The position numbers and the translations under genes are program-made. This document shows, piece after piece, positions 1 through 11,217 of a stretch of 64,000 nucleotides of DNA. How positions within the stretch are numbered: the stretch's first letter is position 1; each line of letters starts with the position of its first letter. This stretch comes from Prosopocoilus inquinatus (Eukaryota > Arthropoda > Insecta > Coleoptera > Lucanidae): assembly GCA_036172665.1 (NCBI GenBank), contig CM069871.1, positions 59,518,713 through 59,582,712 on the forward strand. Reading direction: 5' to 3'. The notes below the pieces were generated by a model. That model worked only from the letters and a program-made list of their open reading frames with translations, had not been told where the DNA came from and did not search any database.

Positions 1-1462
1 CAAAATTAACGCACAACTTATATTTTTTTTTAATAACTCATAGATTAGAATGATTTTTAACGTACTAATTTTTTACAAGTGAAGTGTGGACCTCCTCTGT
101 CGTTTTTGTCACGGTTATCCTAAACTTGTTGTATTTAGAATTTGCAATTTTCATTTTATGTGGTTCTTAACTTAGGAACTTTTCGTAATTCGATTCGAAG
201 TCTTCTTTTCAACGTAAATTATCATATCATATTATAATCGAGCCGGAAATGTGTCAGTGGAAGAAGCGGTACAAGCGATAACTCTTTTGGATGAGGGATA
301 CCCAATGCGTCAGATTGCTAATCGACTAGGACGACTTCATTCCAGCGTTAGTTCACTTTAACAAGACTGGATCTCACTGATGAAAACGAGGACAAGGTCG
401 AAAACGGTCTACAATTCCAAAGGATGATCGGTTTGTTAGGCATGGCGCTCTGAGAAACAGAAAAAGTACTAGCTCTCAGCTACAAAATGGGCTTAGAACT
501 GTTCGCAATGTTGTAATATCGAACTGTCCGAAAACCGTTAAAGGAAGCTGGATTGACTAGCAAAAGACCGGGCGAAAAAATTCCTAACTACGGAACCCAA
601 AGTTCGAAGACTGCAATTTAATCGAAATCACCAATATTGGACTACTGATGATTGGAAGATGGTTTATTCACCGATGAAACAAGGGTGAGCCTAACATCAT
701 GGACGTGATCGTATCTGGCGAAAACATGGAGAAATATTTTCGAGTTGAAATGTCTCCCAAAAAATTCCTTTTGGTGGCAACTCGGTAATGGACTGGGGAG
801 GCATGTGCTTCAGCGGTCCCACAGAGTTAGTCTCTATATTGGTGAGGTCTACGAATGCAGATTATTATCTGGAACACATTGTAGTTGACGATGTAATGCC
901 ATTTGCTTCCTTTATTGCACCGGATTTCCTGTTTGTGCAAGATAAAGCTCGACCCCATGTAGCTATGCAGGTTTTTCAATTCCTCAATACTGTTAATATC
1001 TTGTTGATGGAATAGCCAGCGAACAATCCGGATTTAAATCCCATTGAACATTTATGGGACATCCTAAAAAGAAAGGTCCGAAATCGTACACCTGCACCTA
1101 TCACTCCTGACCAACTGGTAAATGCAACGCTTGACGAATCTCAAGCATGCCATGACGTATGGCGACAGTAATTAGAAGCAGAGTTGGGCATACGTCGTAT
1201 TAACATCGCTAAGTAATCCAATGAATACTCAAATTTCAGTTTTTACAATTGTTTTCCGTTCTTAACAATTTGAACGTTTTAAAGCAAGAAAAACAGAAAT
1301 TGGATGTCAAAGGAACAAAGATTAGAAGTAAAAAATATTTAGAATTGACATCGTGTTATAATACTAATCTAATTTATGAGTTTTAGCGTTTAGTTTTGGT
1401 TTGATTTTAATTTCTATACTGAAACTACGTACGTTTAATAAAGTGGTGCGTTAATTTTGTCC
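1..1462 (+). mobile_element. Tc1-like DNA transposon, decayed, left end cut by window edge
   Basis: The first 14 bases (CAAAATTAACGCAC) recur as an exact inverted copy at 1446-1459, followed by TCC, so the left terminus probably begins about three bases before the window. The ~1.46 kb length fits a Tc1-type element. Between the ends lies a broken DD34E transposase on the plus strand. No TA target duplication can be checked because the left flank is missing. Confidence 0.8.
246..1215 (+). pseudogene. Tc1-like transposase remnant (DD34E)
   Basis: Conceptual translation in changing frames gives an N-terminal helix-turn-helix region (VEEAVQAITLLDEGYPMRQI, from about 250), then several frameshifts and stops. 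The catalytic triad is visible: first Asp in TDET (codon 673-675), second Asp in FVQDKA (941-943) and Glu in NPDLNPIEHLW (1046-1048). The second Asp and the Glu are exactly 35 codons apart and in frame, which gives DD34E spacing. A TAG at 1012-1014 sits where this family usually has Trp before the PAN-PDLNPIEH motif. The longest open piece is 788-1015. The gene cannot make a functional enzyme; it is an old copy. Confidence 0.85.
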
Positions 1463-1708
1463 AGGAGTTTAGTTCCTAGGTTTTTCTATTTGGTCGTCTT
1501 TTCTAGCCCTCTTCTCGTTTCCTTTCCTCCATAAATTTTTGCTCCCGTAATTCTATTTTGTACTGCCTTGTTTGGATTACTTAGCCTCGTTTGCACCAGT
1601 CTATATTAACTTTAATCAGCGATTCAATTATAATAATCGTTAACTGGAGCTTAAATTTTAATTTAAAGTGGTGCAAATGGTCCTTAATATGTATATCCGA
1701 ACACCCCA

Positions 1709-2165
1709 ATGGCACTGTGCCGCCTACAAGGCTTTCCAAATTCGTTTTTTTTTCTTGTGGGTGAGGGGAAGGATGGATCGGTCTCTCATCTCATCACTCA
1801 TCTCTTTATCCGCTTATCTTGTTGCATGACTTCCTATTCTTGGTCATTTCTTCGACGTTTTCCGTTCCTACAGCTCCTAGGTCTTCTCTTACTTCATCTA
1901 GCCATCTTGACTTTATCTTTTCCTCTCTTCACTGCTCTGACACTTATTTCGTCATAAAGTTGTTTACCTTCTGTTGGTCTACTTTCAGTACACGTGTCAA
2001 CCACTTAACTCTTTGCCTTTTTAATTTCTTTACGTCTTCCTCTGTTTCTTGTAACATCTCCTGGCTCGTTCTTGCTTTATACTCGGTTTTGGTTGAGCCC
2101 ATAGTTGCTTTTAGGATTTTCTTTCCATTATTCTTAATTTTTCTTCGTTTTGTTTGGTTATTGTC
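1709..2165 (-). pseudogene. LINE reverse transcriptase 3' remnant
   Basis: The minus strand around 1845-1945 translates to a piece resembling the C-terminal tail of insect LINE polyproteins (SRWLDEVREDLGAVGTENVE), after a basic stretch in a different frame. This basic-plus-RWLDEV-DL pattern is common at the end of non-LTR polymerases. Frameshifts and stops break it on both sides. The long plus-strand ORFs here are shadows of it. Clade cannot be set from so little sequence. Confidence 0.35.
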
Positions 2166-2356
2166 ATAACTTTTACCCCTTATGTTAATGCTGGGTTTAT
2201 TAAGGCATTCTCAGGAAATTTTTCATTGCACTTAAAAATCTTGCTGTTTCTTGCCGAAAAGTCCTTAAATTTAGGAATTTTGGAGACGCAAAACTTTGAT
2301 TTTTTCTGTTTTTTATAATCGAGTAGTGACTAGAGGTCCCTATTTCATGTATGTGT

Positions 2357-2837
2357 CAGTACACGTGTACACGTGTAATACACGGATTCAAATTTTAGTA
2401 CGTGTAATAATAAATACACAGGTACCCGTTTATATGTAATATTAATTACACGTGTATTTGTTTTACACGTGTATTTATATTATACGTTAACATTTTCTTG
2501 ATAGGTATTGTCAAGCAGGCAATTAATTGACAAATAGAACGAAATATACAACTGGAAAAACTTCTTTTCCCGTTTTGTTCTGAATTCAGCTGATCATCAA
2601 AATAGAACGAGAACTGTTGTCAATTATTGCTGTTGTTTTTGACTGTCATTGTATAAAAGTTACCTTCTCGCTATCGGTACAAAAAAAGACCTATCAGTTG
2701 CTAGGTAACGTACGTTGATTTGAACGTACCGAACGGATCCGTAAAAATACACGTGTAATTTAATTACACGTGTATTTAAATACAGGTGAATTTAATTCGC
2801 GAATATTATTACACGGAGTCCGTGTACACGTGTACCC
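2357..2837. repeat. TIR/foldback element rich in CACGTG palindromes
   Basis: Both ends carry GTACACGTGTACACG-type sequence in opposite orientation (left from about 2359, right ending at about 2836). The terminal ~100 bp on each side contain repeated TTACACGTGTATTT modules: two on the left (about 2443-2475) and two on the right (about 2745-2775). The ~260-bp centre is unrelated AT-rich sequence with no ORF. This looks like a non-autonomous element of ~480 bp with imperfect long inverted repeats; a target duplication is not evident. Confidence 0.55.
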
Positions 2838-5190
2838 TGGGCGTAAAACTGATTTGTAGATCCTGTTATTTGTTGTTTTTAGCGTATCCAAATACAAGTA
2901 CCTACTTTGTAGCTATTTTGCAGGAGTAAACTACAGCACCGGTTTCACTGCACTACACATTGTAATTGATGATTATTATATTATACTATTGGCTATAGCG
3001 AAGGTCTTCTATCGGTATATTGTACCACTTTTATTTCGGCTAGATCAGCTTCAGAGTCCATTTAGATGTTTTATGTTTATATTATGCGAATTTTGATAGT
3101 GGGTGTAATGGTATTATTTTACGAACAAACGCCTTGTAACTGACTAAAATTGATTCCGATTGTTCTGCTTCAGTATTTCAGTTTATTGTCTTCTAGTCTT
3201 TTTATTCGCTGGAATCTTTATTACTTTTGGTACGGTTAGGATTTTGATTTGTGCTGGCTTTGCGGTCATCTCCTTCAAATGACTGACTGCGAAGATTAAA
3301 TTCGACGTCTCGCACTGGTTTTGAGCCCTTTTTTGCCCTCACACAAAAATGAAATAGTCACGAATCGAATAGAGTATATAATTTAAAAATCAATTCAGCA
3401 TTCGCTGATGAAACTTATGCGACTTGAAATTATTCTGAGAATTTTTACAATTCGTCGCCTCTTCAATTATTTTACGTTACGTTTAATTTTTGTGTACCAG
3501 ACGAAAAAAAGGTTAGTTTTTAAATTAAGACGGTTTTTATACATTGTTGATAAAAAAATGCATGACAAATAAAACGCGTACCTTTTATAGTTTCCTACAA
3601 TTTGAAACTAATTTAACAGTTCCAAATAGAGTTCAAGAAAATAGTAAACGGATTTGCAAGCGCATCGATTGTGTATACAGGGTGTTTTAGTGATGGTACA
3701 GCAAACTTGGGGGGACACTTTTCTGATATTATTTGGAATAAACCGTCTTAATACAATTTTGCGATCGGATCAAGTTGAAATTTGCATTATTTGGTGTCAT
3801 TGTTTTTTTAGAAGTACTGCAGCAATTGAAATCTCTAAATGACGTAAACTCTCATACAAATCTATCTGAATCGTAAGAGAATTACGTCTCTTGCGAGTTT
3901 GTTCCCTCGATTCGAGAGTAAGGTTCCAGGTGGCGTTTTACGAGGAAATTGTTCATACTCATATACTCATGTGCAGTTTTCGTATTCATCAACTGGACCT
4001 TTTTAAAAATATACGATTTTCCTTTCTTTTCGGTTTTCTTAAAACTTGAATTTGTTGAAATTTCAAAAAAACTTTCGTGATTCGTTGAAAATTTTCGTTG
4101 ACTCGTTTATGTTTAATGTAAGGATTAAAAAATTAAAAATAAACCACCTGATCAGTAATGTATAGTCACGAACATTAAATGTTGGTAGTCACTGTAAATC
4201 AAAACGTCAGTTTTAATTCCAGAAATTAGACGTTTTCGGATATTTTTGTTATATTTTTACCAAGAAAGTGTCAGAAATAAATTAAATATTTAATAAAAGA
4301 GTATTCCTGGCATTTAAAATTAAGACACGAATTTCCATAGTTTTAATAAATTATAAGTTCGGTGCCAACCTTTGACAATCAATGTCAGCCAAACTTTATT
4401 GCTCGCGATTGTATCTACTTACTACTAAATATTAATTTCTCCCGTTGGCAACGCTGATTAATTTCCAGAGGAAATGTCTACTGTTCATTAGCTCTTCCCT
4501 GCTTGATCTTCCTATTTGTAGCGATTCTACTTATTATTGGTATTCCTGAAATTGAATTTATACGATAAAAGTTATGATTTTGCACTATATTAAGAATTCG
4601 ATGTTACGCCACTGGTAAAATACATATTTGCAGTTACTGCAAATTAGCTAACAGTGTAAAATGCGTTGCTTTATTATTAATACAATAAATTTTAAATAAT
4701 CGACAGTATTACAGCAAAGTAAGTTGTTGGACAGGGTGTCTCTGAATTCATGAAAAACCTTATTCCTCCATTATTATTGTGAGGAATTGAATTTCCCACC
4801 GCAACGAAAGAAAGAAAGTTATTTAACCTCTTAGGCAATGACGAAGCTTTTGTTTAGATTCACGCCGCCCTGTGCCAGCATATTTCTGCGAACATAAAAA
4901 AACACGTCACGATATCTCATTTGTAAGATGTCATGCAGCTGTGAAATATGAACTTTAAAACATGACAACGTGACTTAATTTGTGGCGCACTACAAAAAAG
5001 CCTACACTGCAGCTCAAGTTGGAATCTTATAACGAAACTGCATCAAAATTCAGTGAAAATCTGAACCGCCGCGCCGTCTAATGGGGAAGAGTGTGTTCAA
5101 GTATAAGTTTGATATTCGCGGAGGAAAGTAAGCTGCTTACCACGGTTTGCAACAAACAATACTATCTGAGGACGGAGTTACAATAAACAT
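2838..5190. other. No gene recognised; AT-rich intergenic or intronic DNA
   Basis: No convincing coding frame in this stretch. At 3676 it contains a TACAGGGTGTTTTAG-type head like the termini of several other elements in this window (16500, 44861, 52864, 58119), so about 3675-3900 is probably a fragment of a small transposon. The 62-residue ORF at 3654-3842 lies across that head and has no recognisable motif. Confidence 0.4.
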
Positions 5191-5198
5191 TCACTCAC

Positions 5199-5464
5199 CA
5201 TTGGTTAGGTCTCTCATTCCCAATGTTCTTTCTTTCTCGCTTCCCTGACTGCAACAGGCGCTGAGGGTAAACGTCTTAGCTCTCGGGCATCACATTCCGA
5301 TTTGATAAGGACCATGCAAATTATAAGTAACCCTTTACGAGTATCTATTCAGTAAAATGGAACATTCCACTTACCGGGGCCCCTTTCCTGACCCCACCTG
5401 CTCCAGCGGCGAATCTAGAAGCTGTAGCTCCCTCATGATGATATTGGACATTGAGAAAGTCATC
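5199..5464 (-). CDS. Two candidate host-gene exons, product unidentified
   Basis: Exon A, 5464 to 5375 on the minus strand, is 90 nt (30 codons). It is preceded by AG and followed by a strong donor (CCCCG|GTAAGTGG); its translation includes NVQYHHEGATASRFAAGAGG. Exon B, 5244 to 5199, is 46 nt, preceded by TTGCAGTCAG and followed by GTGAGTG. Both start in phase 0, so A joins B in frame (exon B reads GSEKERTLGMRDLTN plus one base). Exon A is GC-rich in AT-rich surroundings and its frame is free of stops. The protein is not recognised, and flanking exons were not found. Short exons with good splice sites suggest a larger gene with long repeat-filled introns, but chance splice sites remain possible. 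Confidence 0.35.
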
Positions 5465-5793
5465 CTCGCACGTTGAAGAATCGATACAAAAAGTGCGTTA
5501 GATTAATAAATAATACCCGTGCTTTATTTATTTTTATTCAAATTTTTAAATTTACGTCAGAAAGAAGAAATAGGTAACAAAAAGACAAACAAAAAAAAGA
5601 AACGTAAATGTAAAAAAATGAATGAAAGAAAACAATCAAACAACTATCAAAATCATTAACAAGTATTTAACTGTACAATTGTCTTTCTGTGAAATTATGA
5701 AATTTCTCGTTCGAGTTTTAGTTGAGGTATTCAATAGGAAAAAATATCCAGAAGGGAAAAATTATTTTGGCATGAAATAAACTCAAAAACTAT

Positions 5794-6126
5794 TGTGGCG
5801 AGCCGCTCAGTGCTGCGTCACGCTGAGGGCGTCAGGAGGTCGGTTCGCTGTTGTGCGTCATCGGCCATCACGCCACCGGGGCCTACATCGAACAGACTGG
5901 AATCTTCCAGCGTAGACTTCCAGACGGCAGCAAATGATATAAAATCGCCCGGAGTTGACTCACCAGTCAGTCGAATTCTAACAGCAATCGTCGAAGTTAG
6001 ACTTTTAGTGTGTAAATAAATTGTTACAAATAAATTAGTTTTTAAGCTTTATTAAATTACGGTTAAGTTTTTATCCAGTGTTTTATTCGTTTAAATAAAT
6101 AAACTTTAAACCCTAGAAACGTAACA
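5794..6126 (+). mobile_element. Solo LTR (Gypsy-like) with 4-bp target duplication
   Basis: A 333-bp segment begins TGTGGCG and ends GTAACA and is flanked on both sides by CTAT (5790-5793 and 6127-6130). A TATAAAAT box lies at 5938-5945, an initiator-like CAGTCAGTCG follows about 25 bp later, and AATAAA signals occur near 6014 and 6096. This is the U3-R-U5 order expected of an LTR on the plus strand. No second LTR or internal pol lies beside it, so it is a solo LTR. The 74-residue ORF at 5795-6019 is part of the LTR and not a gene. Confidence 0.75.
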
Positions 6127-6130
6127 CTAT

Positions 6131-6676
6131 TAACAGCAAATAAAACCAAGAAACTAAAGTACACTTTGTAAGCAACCAGTTGGCAACACCGACCCACCAG
6201 GAAGGAAAGATAGTTGGGGACACTGGAGAGAGAGAAGAAGATGGCGTAAAGGTGGTGGTGTAGACACGTTAGGTGTCGCTTGGTGTTATTAGTTTGTAGT
6301 TATTGAAATATATACATTTTGAATTTAGTTGTGAGTGTATTATTTCAGCCGTCGAAGTTCTAAAGGAGAAGAACTTTACAACTTTTTCAGAACTGTCTGT
6401 TTTGGACAATCAAAAAATGATTGATACAACGCACTTGATAAAAATAATTTCTGAATGCAAAGCGTTTTTTATTTTATTTTATTAAAATGTGTATAGAAAG
6501 TAAGTTATGATTTTTTTTCGCCGAGAAATAAACTTGTGTAGGCTTCACGTTTGAATATTTCTAAAGTAGGGCTCTCGCAACTTGAGAAGAATCTGTCACG
6601 TGACCCGCATGCTCTGTAAGGGACGTAAGCAGATAAGCTCCGCCCACAGGTTCACGTCCCGTTGGGAGACCTCTAC
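6131..6676. other. No gene recognised
   Basis: Unique-looking AT-rich sequence with short ORFs of no recognisable family. Nothing in it matches other parts of the window. Confidence 0.3.
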
Positions 6677-7629
6677 ATTACAAAACACAGAAAGATGATT
6701 TGTGTAAATAATACTTTTTAATTTGGTTTATTGTTGTAAGTACATACATACATATTTCAGCAGCCTGTTTCGGCTCTCAAGCTTCCATCAGGCTGCTAAC
6801 GTCAAAATATAAATTATAAATGCAATGAAAAGGAGAAAATTATCCAAGTCTCGCTTTCTCTCTTCTTCTATTACCTTCCTAACACAGTAGCTTTCGATTT
6901 TTCGTAAGTACGACTGTTAAATCACGTTATTATTATTTTTTTTATTATTTACATACAACATTTTAATTTGATTTATTCTTTTACAATTCATTTATCAGTA
7001 TTAATTGTTATTACTGCGTACAGATATTATTTCATTATTATTTCTTAAACGACAAGTTCCAGAGGTTCGTTCTTTGCATGATTCTTTTCTTCTTTCATCT
7101 TTCCTTATTTTTTATTTTTATAGACAAGAAGAAAGTATACAAAAAGAGAAAGTTAATTTGATAGCTGAAGTGCTGAAGACATTTTTTTTAAATAAATAAT
7201 AAATAAAAAAAACAATAAAGAAGAGCAAAAAGAGGCGAAAGAAGAAAATAATTTGAATTAAACTGTAACAGGTGAAGGCGTTTTTTTTTTTTTAAATAAG
7301 GAAGAAGTGATAAAAAAACAAAAGACGAAAATAATTTGCATTATATTGTTCAAGGCGTTTTCTTTTTAACAAGAAAGAAGTATGTTCCACAAAAGAAGAA
7401 AATAATTTGGATTAAACTTCAGCAGCTAAAAATAAGACAAAAGAAAATAAAGATTTGGACTAAACTTTACCAGAACATGACTTTCTTTAAATAAATAAAT
7501 AATTCAACTGAATTTCCTCAATTACTATATTTGCAAGTTACAATTTGACGTTAGCAACCTGATGAAGGCTGGAAACCATCGAAATCGATAATTTAAAATT
7601 GAGAAGCATTATTTAGAAAACTGTAATCG
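6677..7629. mobile_element. Non-autonomous element with subterminal inverted repeats
   Basis: TTTGACGTTAGCA(G/A)CCTGATG at about 6809-6785 (minus) and 7546-7565 (plus) face outwards. Each is followed by a GAAA-ending hairpin and then ~60 bp of AT-rich end. Left and right outer ends correspond only loosely, so the borders are approximate. No coding sequence lies inside; the interior is AT-rich with a decayed tandem repeat. A hammerhead-like core sits in the right arm. Confidence 0.5.
7130..7500 (+). repeat. Decayed tandem repeat, ~90-bp unit
   Basis: Four diverged units share AAAGAAGAAAATAATTTG followed by ATTAAACT-like sequence and a T- or A-run (starting near 7222, 7325, 7397 and 7440). It lies inside the inverted-repeat element and has no coding potential; the 64-residue ORF at 7005-7199 overlaps its edge. 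Confidence 0.5.
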
Positions 7630-8120
7630 GCGAAATGGCCCACCCCTCCCGATGGATATTAGCATACCTTGCCTCCCGTGCATGAGCTTTCAGGATCGTT
7701 GGTGTAACCGCCTCCAGCACTTCGACCGAGCACGGGTATGCACCAAGTCATGACCGTTCTAGGGAGCACGATCCCCACAAGGTCAGGCATTCAACTAGCT
7801 ATTCTCCAGCATCGTCGGTCCCCTACAGTGCTACGCCATTGAACCGTTCCCCGACGACATCTCACTCCTGCTCTCACTCGAGAGCCGGGGTCACCGTCAC
7901 CTTGACGGCCCCGCAAACCTCACCAAGTCAACCATGAAATACTTTACGAGATTGCCATTTCAAGGCCGATGTTGTCTCGTAATAAAACATCGCCTCCTTC
8001 AAGCTGATATTTCGTGGACAGCCCTTACGAAACATCCACTACACATTTTAACCACCAACCCCGTACACGTAAAGTCGAGTACCCTACGCGGTAACCCTCG
8101 GGAGACTGCCCTTTCTTTTC
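7630..8120. other. GC-rich block, origin unknown
   Basis: Composition rises clearly above the surroundings. Neither strand shows a long frame with a recognisable domain; the 96-residue ORF at 7934-8224 has no known motif. It could be untranslated or decayed retroelement sequence. Similar in feel to, but not matching, the block at 28.5-29.3 kb. Confidence 0.3.
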
Positions 8121-8224
8121 CGTTTTCTTTGCTGCTCAGACTAAACACGCCCCCATATCATATTACCAAACTAATAACGCAAACAAATATGCTAGTGCTT
8201 CAGAGATATCCCGAGAATGCATAA

Positions 8225-9990
8225 ACTTTCTTAAATTCTAAACTTCTAAAATAAATAACTACAACACTTAAGACATTAATGAGCGGAAAGGGTTACGCAA
8301 AGACGTTAGTAGACGTTAATATATTTGCGCGTTTTTTAGATCGCATTTTCTTTATTCGTAACTATTCAAACAAACACCATGTATCGTAATAAAATTGGGT
8401 CCCTGTACATAGAATTAAGCAAAAGCGAGCTGTTCGTGTTCGAATTGGTTACAATCCTTGTGCATGTGGCCTTCTGTTAAAGATTAAAAATATTTATACT
8501 TTTGCTTATCAAAGGTCAATTAGAGAGCTAAGCATTGGTTGATCTACTTTTTTTAAATGTATTACATTTATTTTTGAAACAGATGTTTCAGACATTGCGT
8601 TACTGATTAAATTTTACCAAGTTTCGCAGCGCAACGCTTCGTCAGATCACCCTAACAGTGTACCACTAGCATAATATGAAGAAGTATATACGTGTATAAA
8701 TTAGAGTCAATAATTATTTTTGTGGAAGTTTAAAAATTCAGGATAATGCAGCACAATCCGGGCCCTTATCTACAAATCTCTGACAAGTCCATGTTTCATT
8801 TCTTGCGAAGTGGATCGCATTATTTATTTTCAGTATTTTATTTTTGTTTTGATATAGTAACTGCTGGATTTTGTAAGTATATATGATTAATGTTCATACG
8901 TCTTCTTTTGTGATTCACCAGAGTGAACGCATTTGGGATATACATAGTATTTATCAGTTGATCCCGAACTTACAGATAAAACAGAAACATTTTTTTTCCA
9001 TACGCATATATAATTACCTCTCTTCGCGTTCATGTGTTTCGTTGTTTAAATATTTACATACCGGCAAAAAGAAAATGATCGTAAAACGTCCAAGCCTAAT
9101 TTGAATAGTTGTGGCTATTAAACGAAGTACGAGTACTTAAATACTCTTTAAGCTCCTTCATATCGGGTGTTTGTTTACAGTGTGCAAATATTTAAACCTG
9201 TAATACACCACATATTCTGTATTCTCATTGAATTTCCATGATCTCAGTTTGATTCAAAGACCGATACATATTTTACAGGTAATTGCGAATCTACGCGAAC
9301 AAATTTTCCAAGAAATCATCTTTTGAATGGTCATGTGTTCAACGTTCCACTGCCTGAAAAAGTAATGTATTTCAAACTTTAAACAAGAAGTACAAAAAAC
9401 TATGGTACTATAGCGCTAAATTAAATTCATTAAATTAGTTGATAGATTCAAGCCTGATTTCTTCACCTCCTGATAAATTTACCACCCAGGTGATATCCCT
9501 GGAAATCATAGACAGCTGTTGTGAGCTTGTTTGGGAAAAAATGTTCTAACAAGTTCTAACAACATACAATTTCGGCATTTAATTTATTCCTCATCATTTT
9601 CTTTTGTCAACAACTTTCGATATATTAAAAATTACGTGCTAGGAAGAGACTTTGAACAGCAGACAGGCCAAAACTTTCTTCGTTTTAACATTGGACAACA
9701 TAATCCGTGCATGTATGTGTCCAATTAGCGGTACAGAAGGAAGAGAGCCCAACAATTCGAAATTTCTTGCAGTGTAGTTTCCCTAAAAAATGAGGAAAAC
9801 GCAAAATTACTAAATACGTAAGACAAATATTCGATTATATCTAAAAATACTTTTTGTTAACTACATGCCCAGCGAATATAAAAGTAATTAAAAAGTAATT
9901 AACGGAGGACATGTAATTAATAGGGACCTAAATGTAGGTACACTTTACAGGAAAGAACTTTTGTTATTTGAGACCTATTTTCAATTAGCG
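8225..9990. other. No gene recognised; contains a hammerhead-like core and a shared 30-mer
   Basis: Minus strand 8650-8616 has a CTGACGA...GCGAAAC core. GTGCAAATATTTAAACCTGT at about 9182-9201 recurs at 27121-27140, so part of this region belongs to a repeat family. No ORF here resembles a known protein. Confidence 0.35.
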
Positions 9991-9999
9991 AAATTATAA

Positions 10000-10962
10000 G
10001 TGGACAGTGACAATATTGAAATGCTGAATGTAAACGTCAACTTTGTACTATTGTATAAACCGGCAATTCTATGTCTAACTGAAACATGGACCCCCATTGA
10101 AAGCCTTAACAGTCTCTCACTACCTAACTACAAACTGATTTCGTTCTACTGCAGACCCACACGTGTGCATGGTGGAGTTATGATTTTCAACAGGATTGAT
10201 TTCGACTGCAAATGCCTAGACTTTATTGCTGAAAGCAACAGTGAGGTGGATTTCGAAAGTTGTGGATTGCAATTAACACTAAGTGGTAAGAAAATATGCG
10301 TTGTGACAGTTTATCGTCCTCCACTCGGTAATACTGATTGCTTTTTTACTGGGTTGTCGTATATCTTGCAAAGAGCTAATATAATATGTGATAATGTCAT
10401 ACTGTGTGGTGACTTTAACATCAATTATCAGTCAAATTGTATTAATCAGTAAATACTGAAAGACATTTCTGACAGTTACAAACTTGTATACAAATTAAAT
10501 GGACCAACTAGAGTTCAGCCAAACAAGACCGGAAGTGTAACAGCTTCTGCAGTTCATTATATGGTAACAAACCTCCCTGAAGAGACCTTTCACTGTTCGA
10601 TACTTCAATCTAACCTGTCTGATCATTACGCTCTTTGTCTTTCTCTTACTAAAGCACATGCTCCAACAAAGGTGAAACCAGTCAGCAAAATAAGTTTCCG
10701 CAATTTATCCAACCAAAATTTAGACCAACTGCGATTTCGACTATCAAAAGTTGTTTGGACACTAATCTACTCCGATGATGTTAATCACAGCTTCATGCTA
10801 TTCTTGGATTACTTAACATGGCATTTAAACTTGCAATGTCCCCTACAGGAAAAGATATCGTCAGAGAAATCTTCCGGTACCTGGGTAACGGATGAAATTT
10901 TAAAGTTAAAAAATGCTGAATCGACATCATTTTATAAATCCAAACGAAAACTAATAAAATAA
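10000..10962 (+). pseudogene. LINE endonuclease domain and linker
   Basis: APE-type endonuclease motifs appear in order in one frame: LCLTETW (about 10068-10090), VYRPP (about 10309-10323), GDFNI (about 10408-10425) and LSDHYAL (about 10614-10637). In a LINE this enzyme nicks the target strand to prime reverse transcription. A TAA at 10450-10452 breaks the frame between GDFNI and SDHYAL. After 10962 the frame shifts, and a further linker piece is open at 11015-11233 in another frame. The gene is inactive. Confidence 0.85.
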
Positions 10963-11217
10963 ATATAAAATAAGCTAATAAAATTAATACGGCTACAAAC
11001 AAAACGAAGTCAATTTGGAAAATAGTAATGACAACATCAGAAACAATACTGATAATAAGGTTATCGTCCTATCGAAGAATAACAAAATGGTGTGCGATCC
11101 CCTGCAGGTAGCTAACGAATTCGGGCGTAATTTCTCGTCTTATGCTGAAGAAGCAATTGCCAATCACTTTGGTTCTACCCCGTCTAGTCTAAAGACTGTA
11201 CAACGAGTAAAGAAGTA

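Noticed and set aside
1709..2169. Plus-strand ORFs of 82 and 116 codons
   Set aside because: They are antisense shadows of a decayed LINE reverse transcriptase tail on the minus strand.
5174..5198. A third micro-exon after exon B (ATAGTATTG... to CCGTG before GTAAGC)
   Set aside because: The intron between would be only about 33 bp, too short for normal splicing.
5795..6019. 74-codon ORF as a gene
   Set aside because: It lies wholly inside a solo LTR and spans its TATA box.
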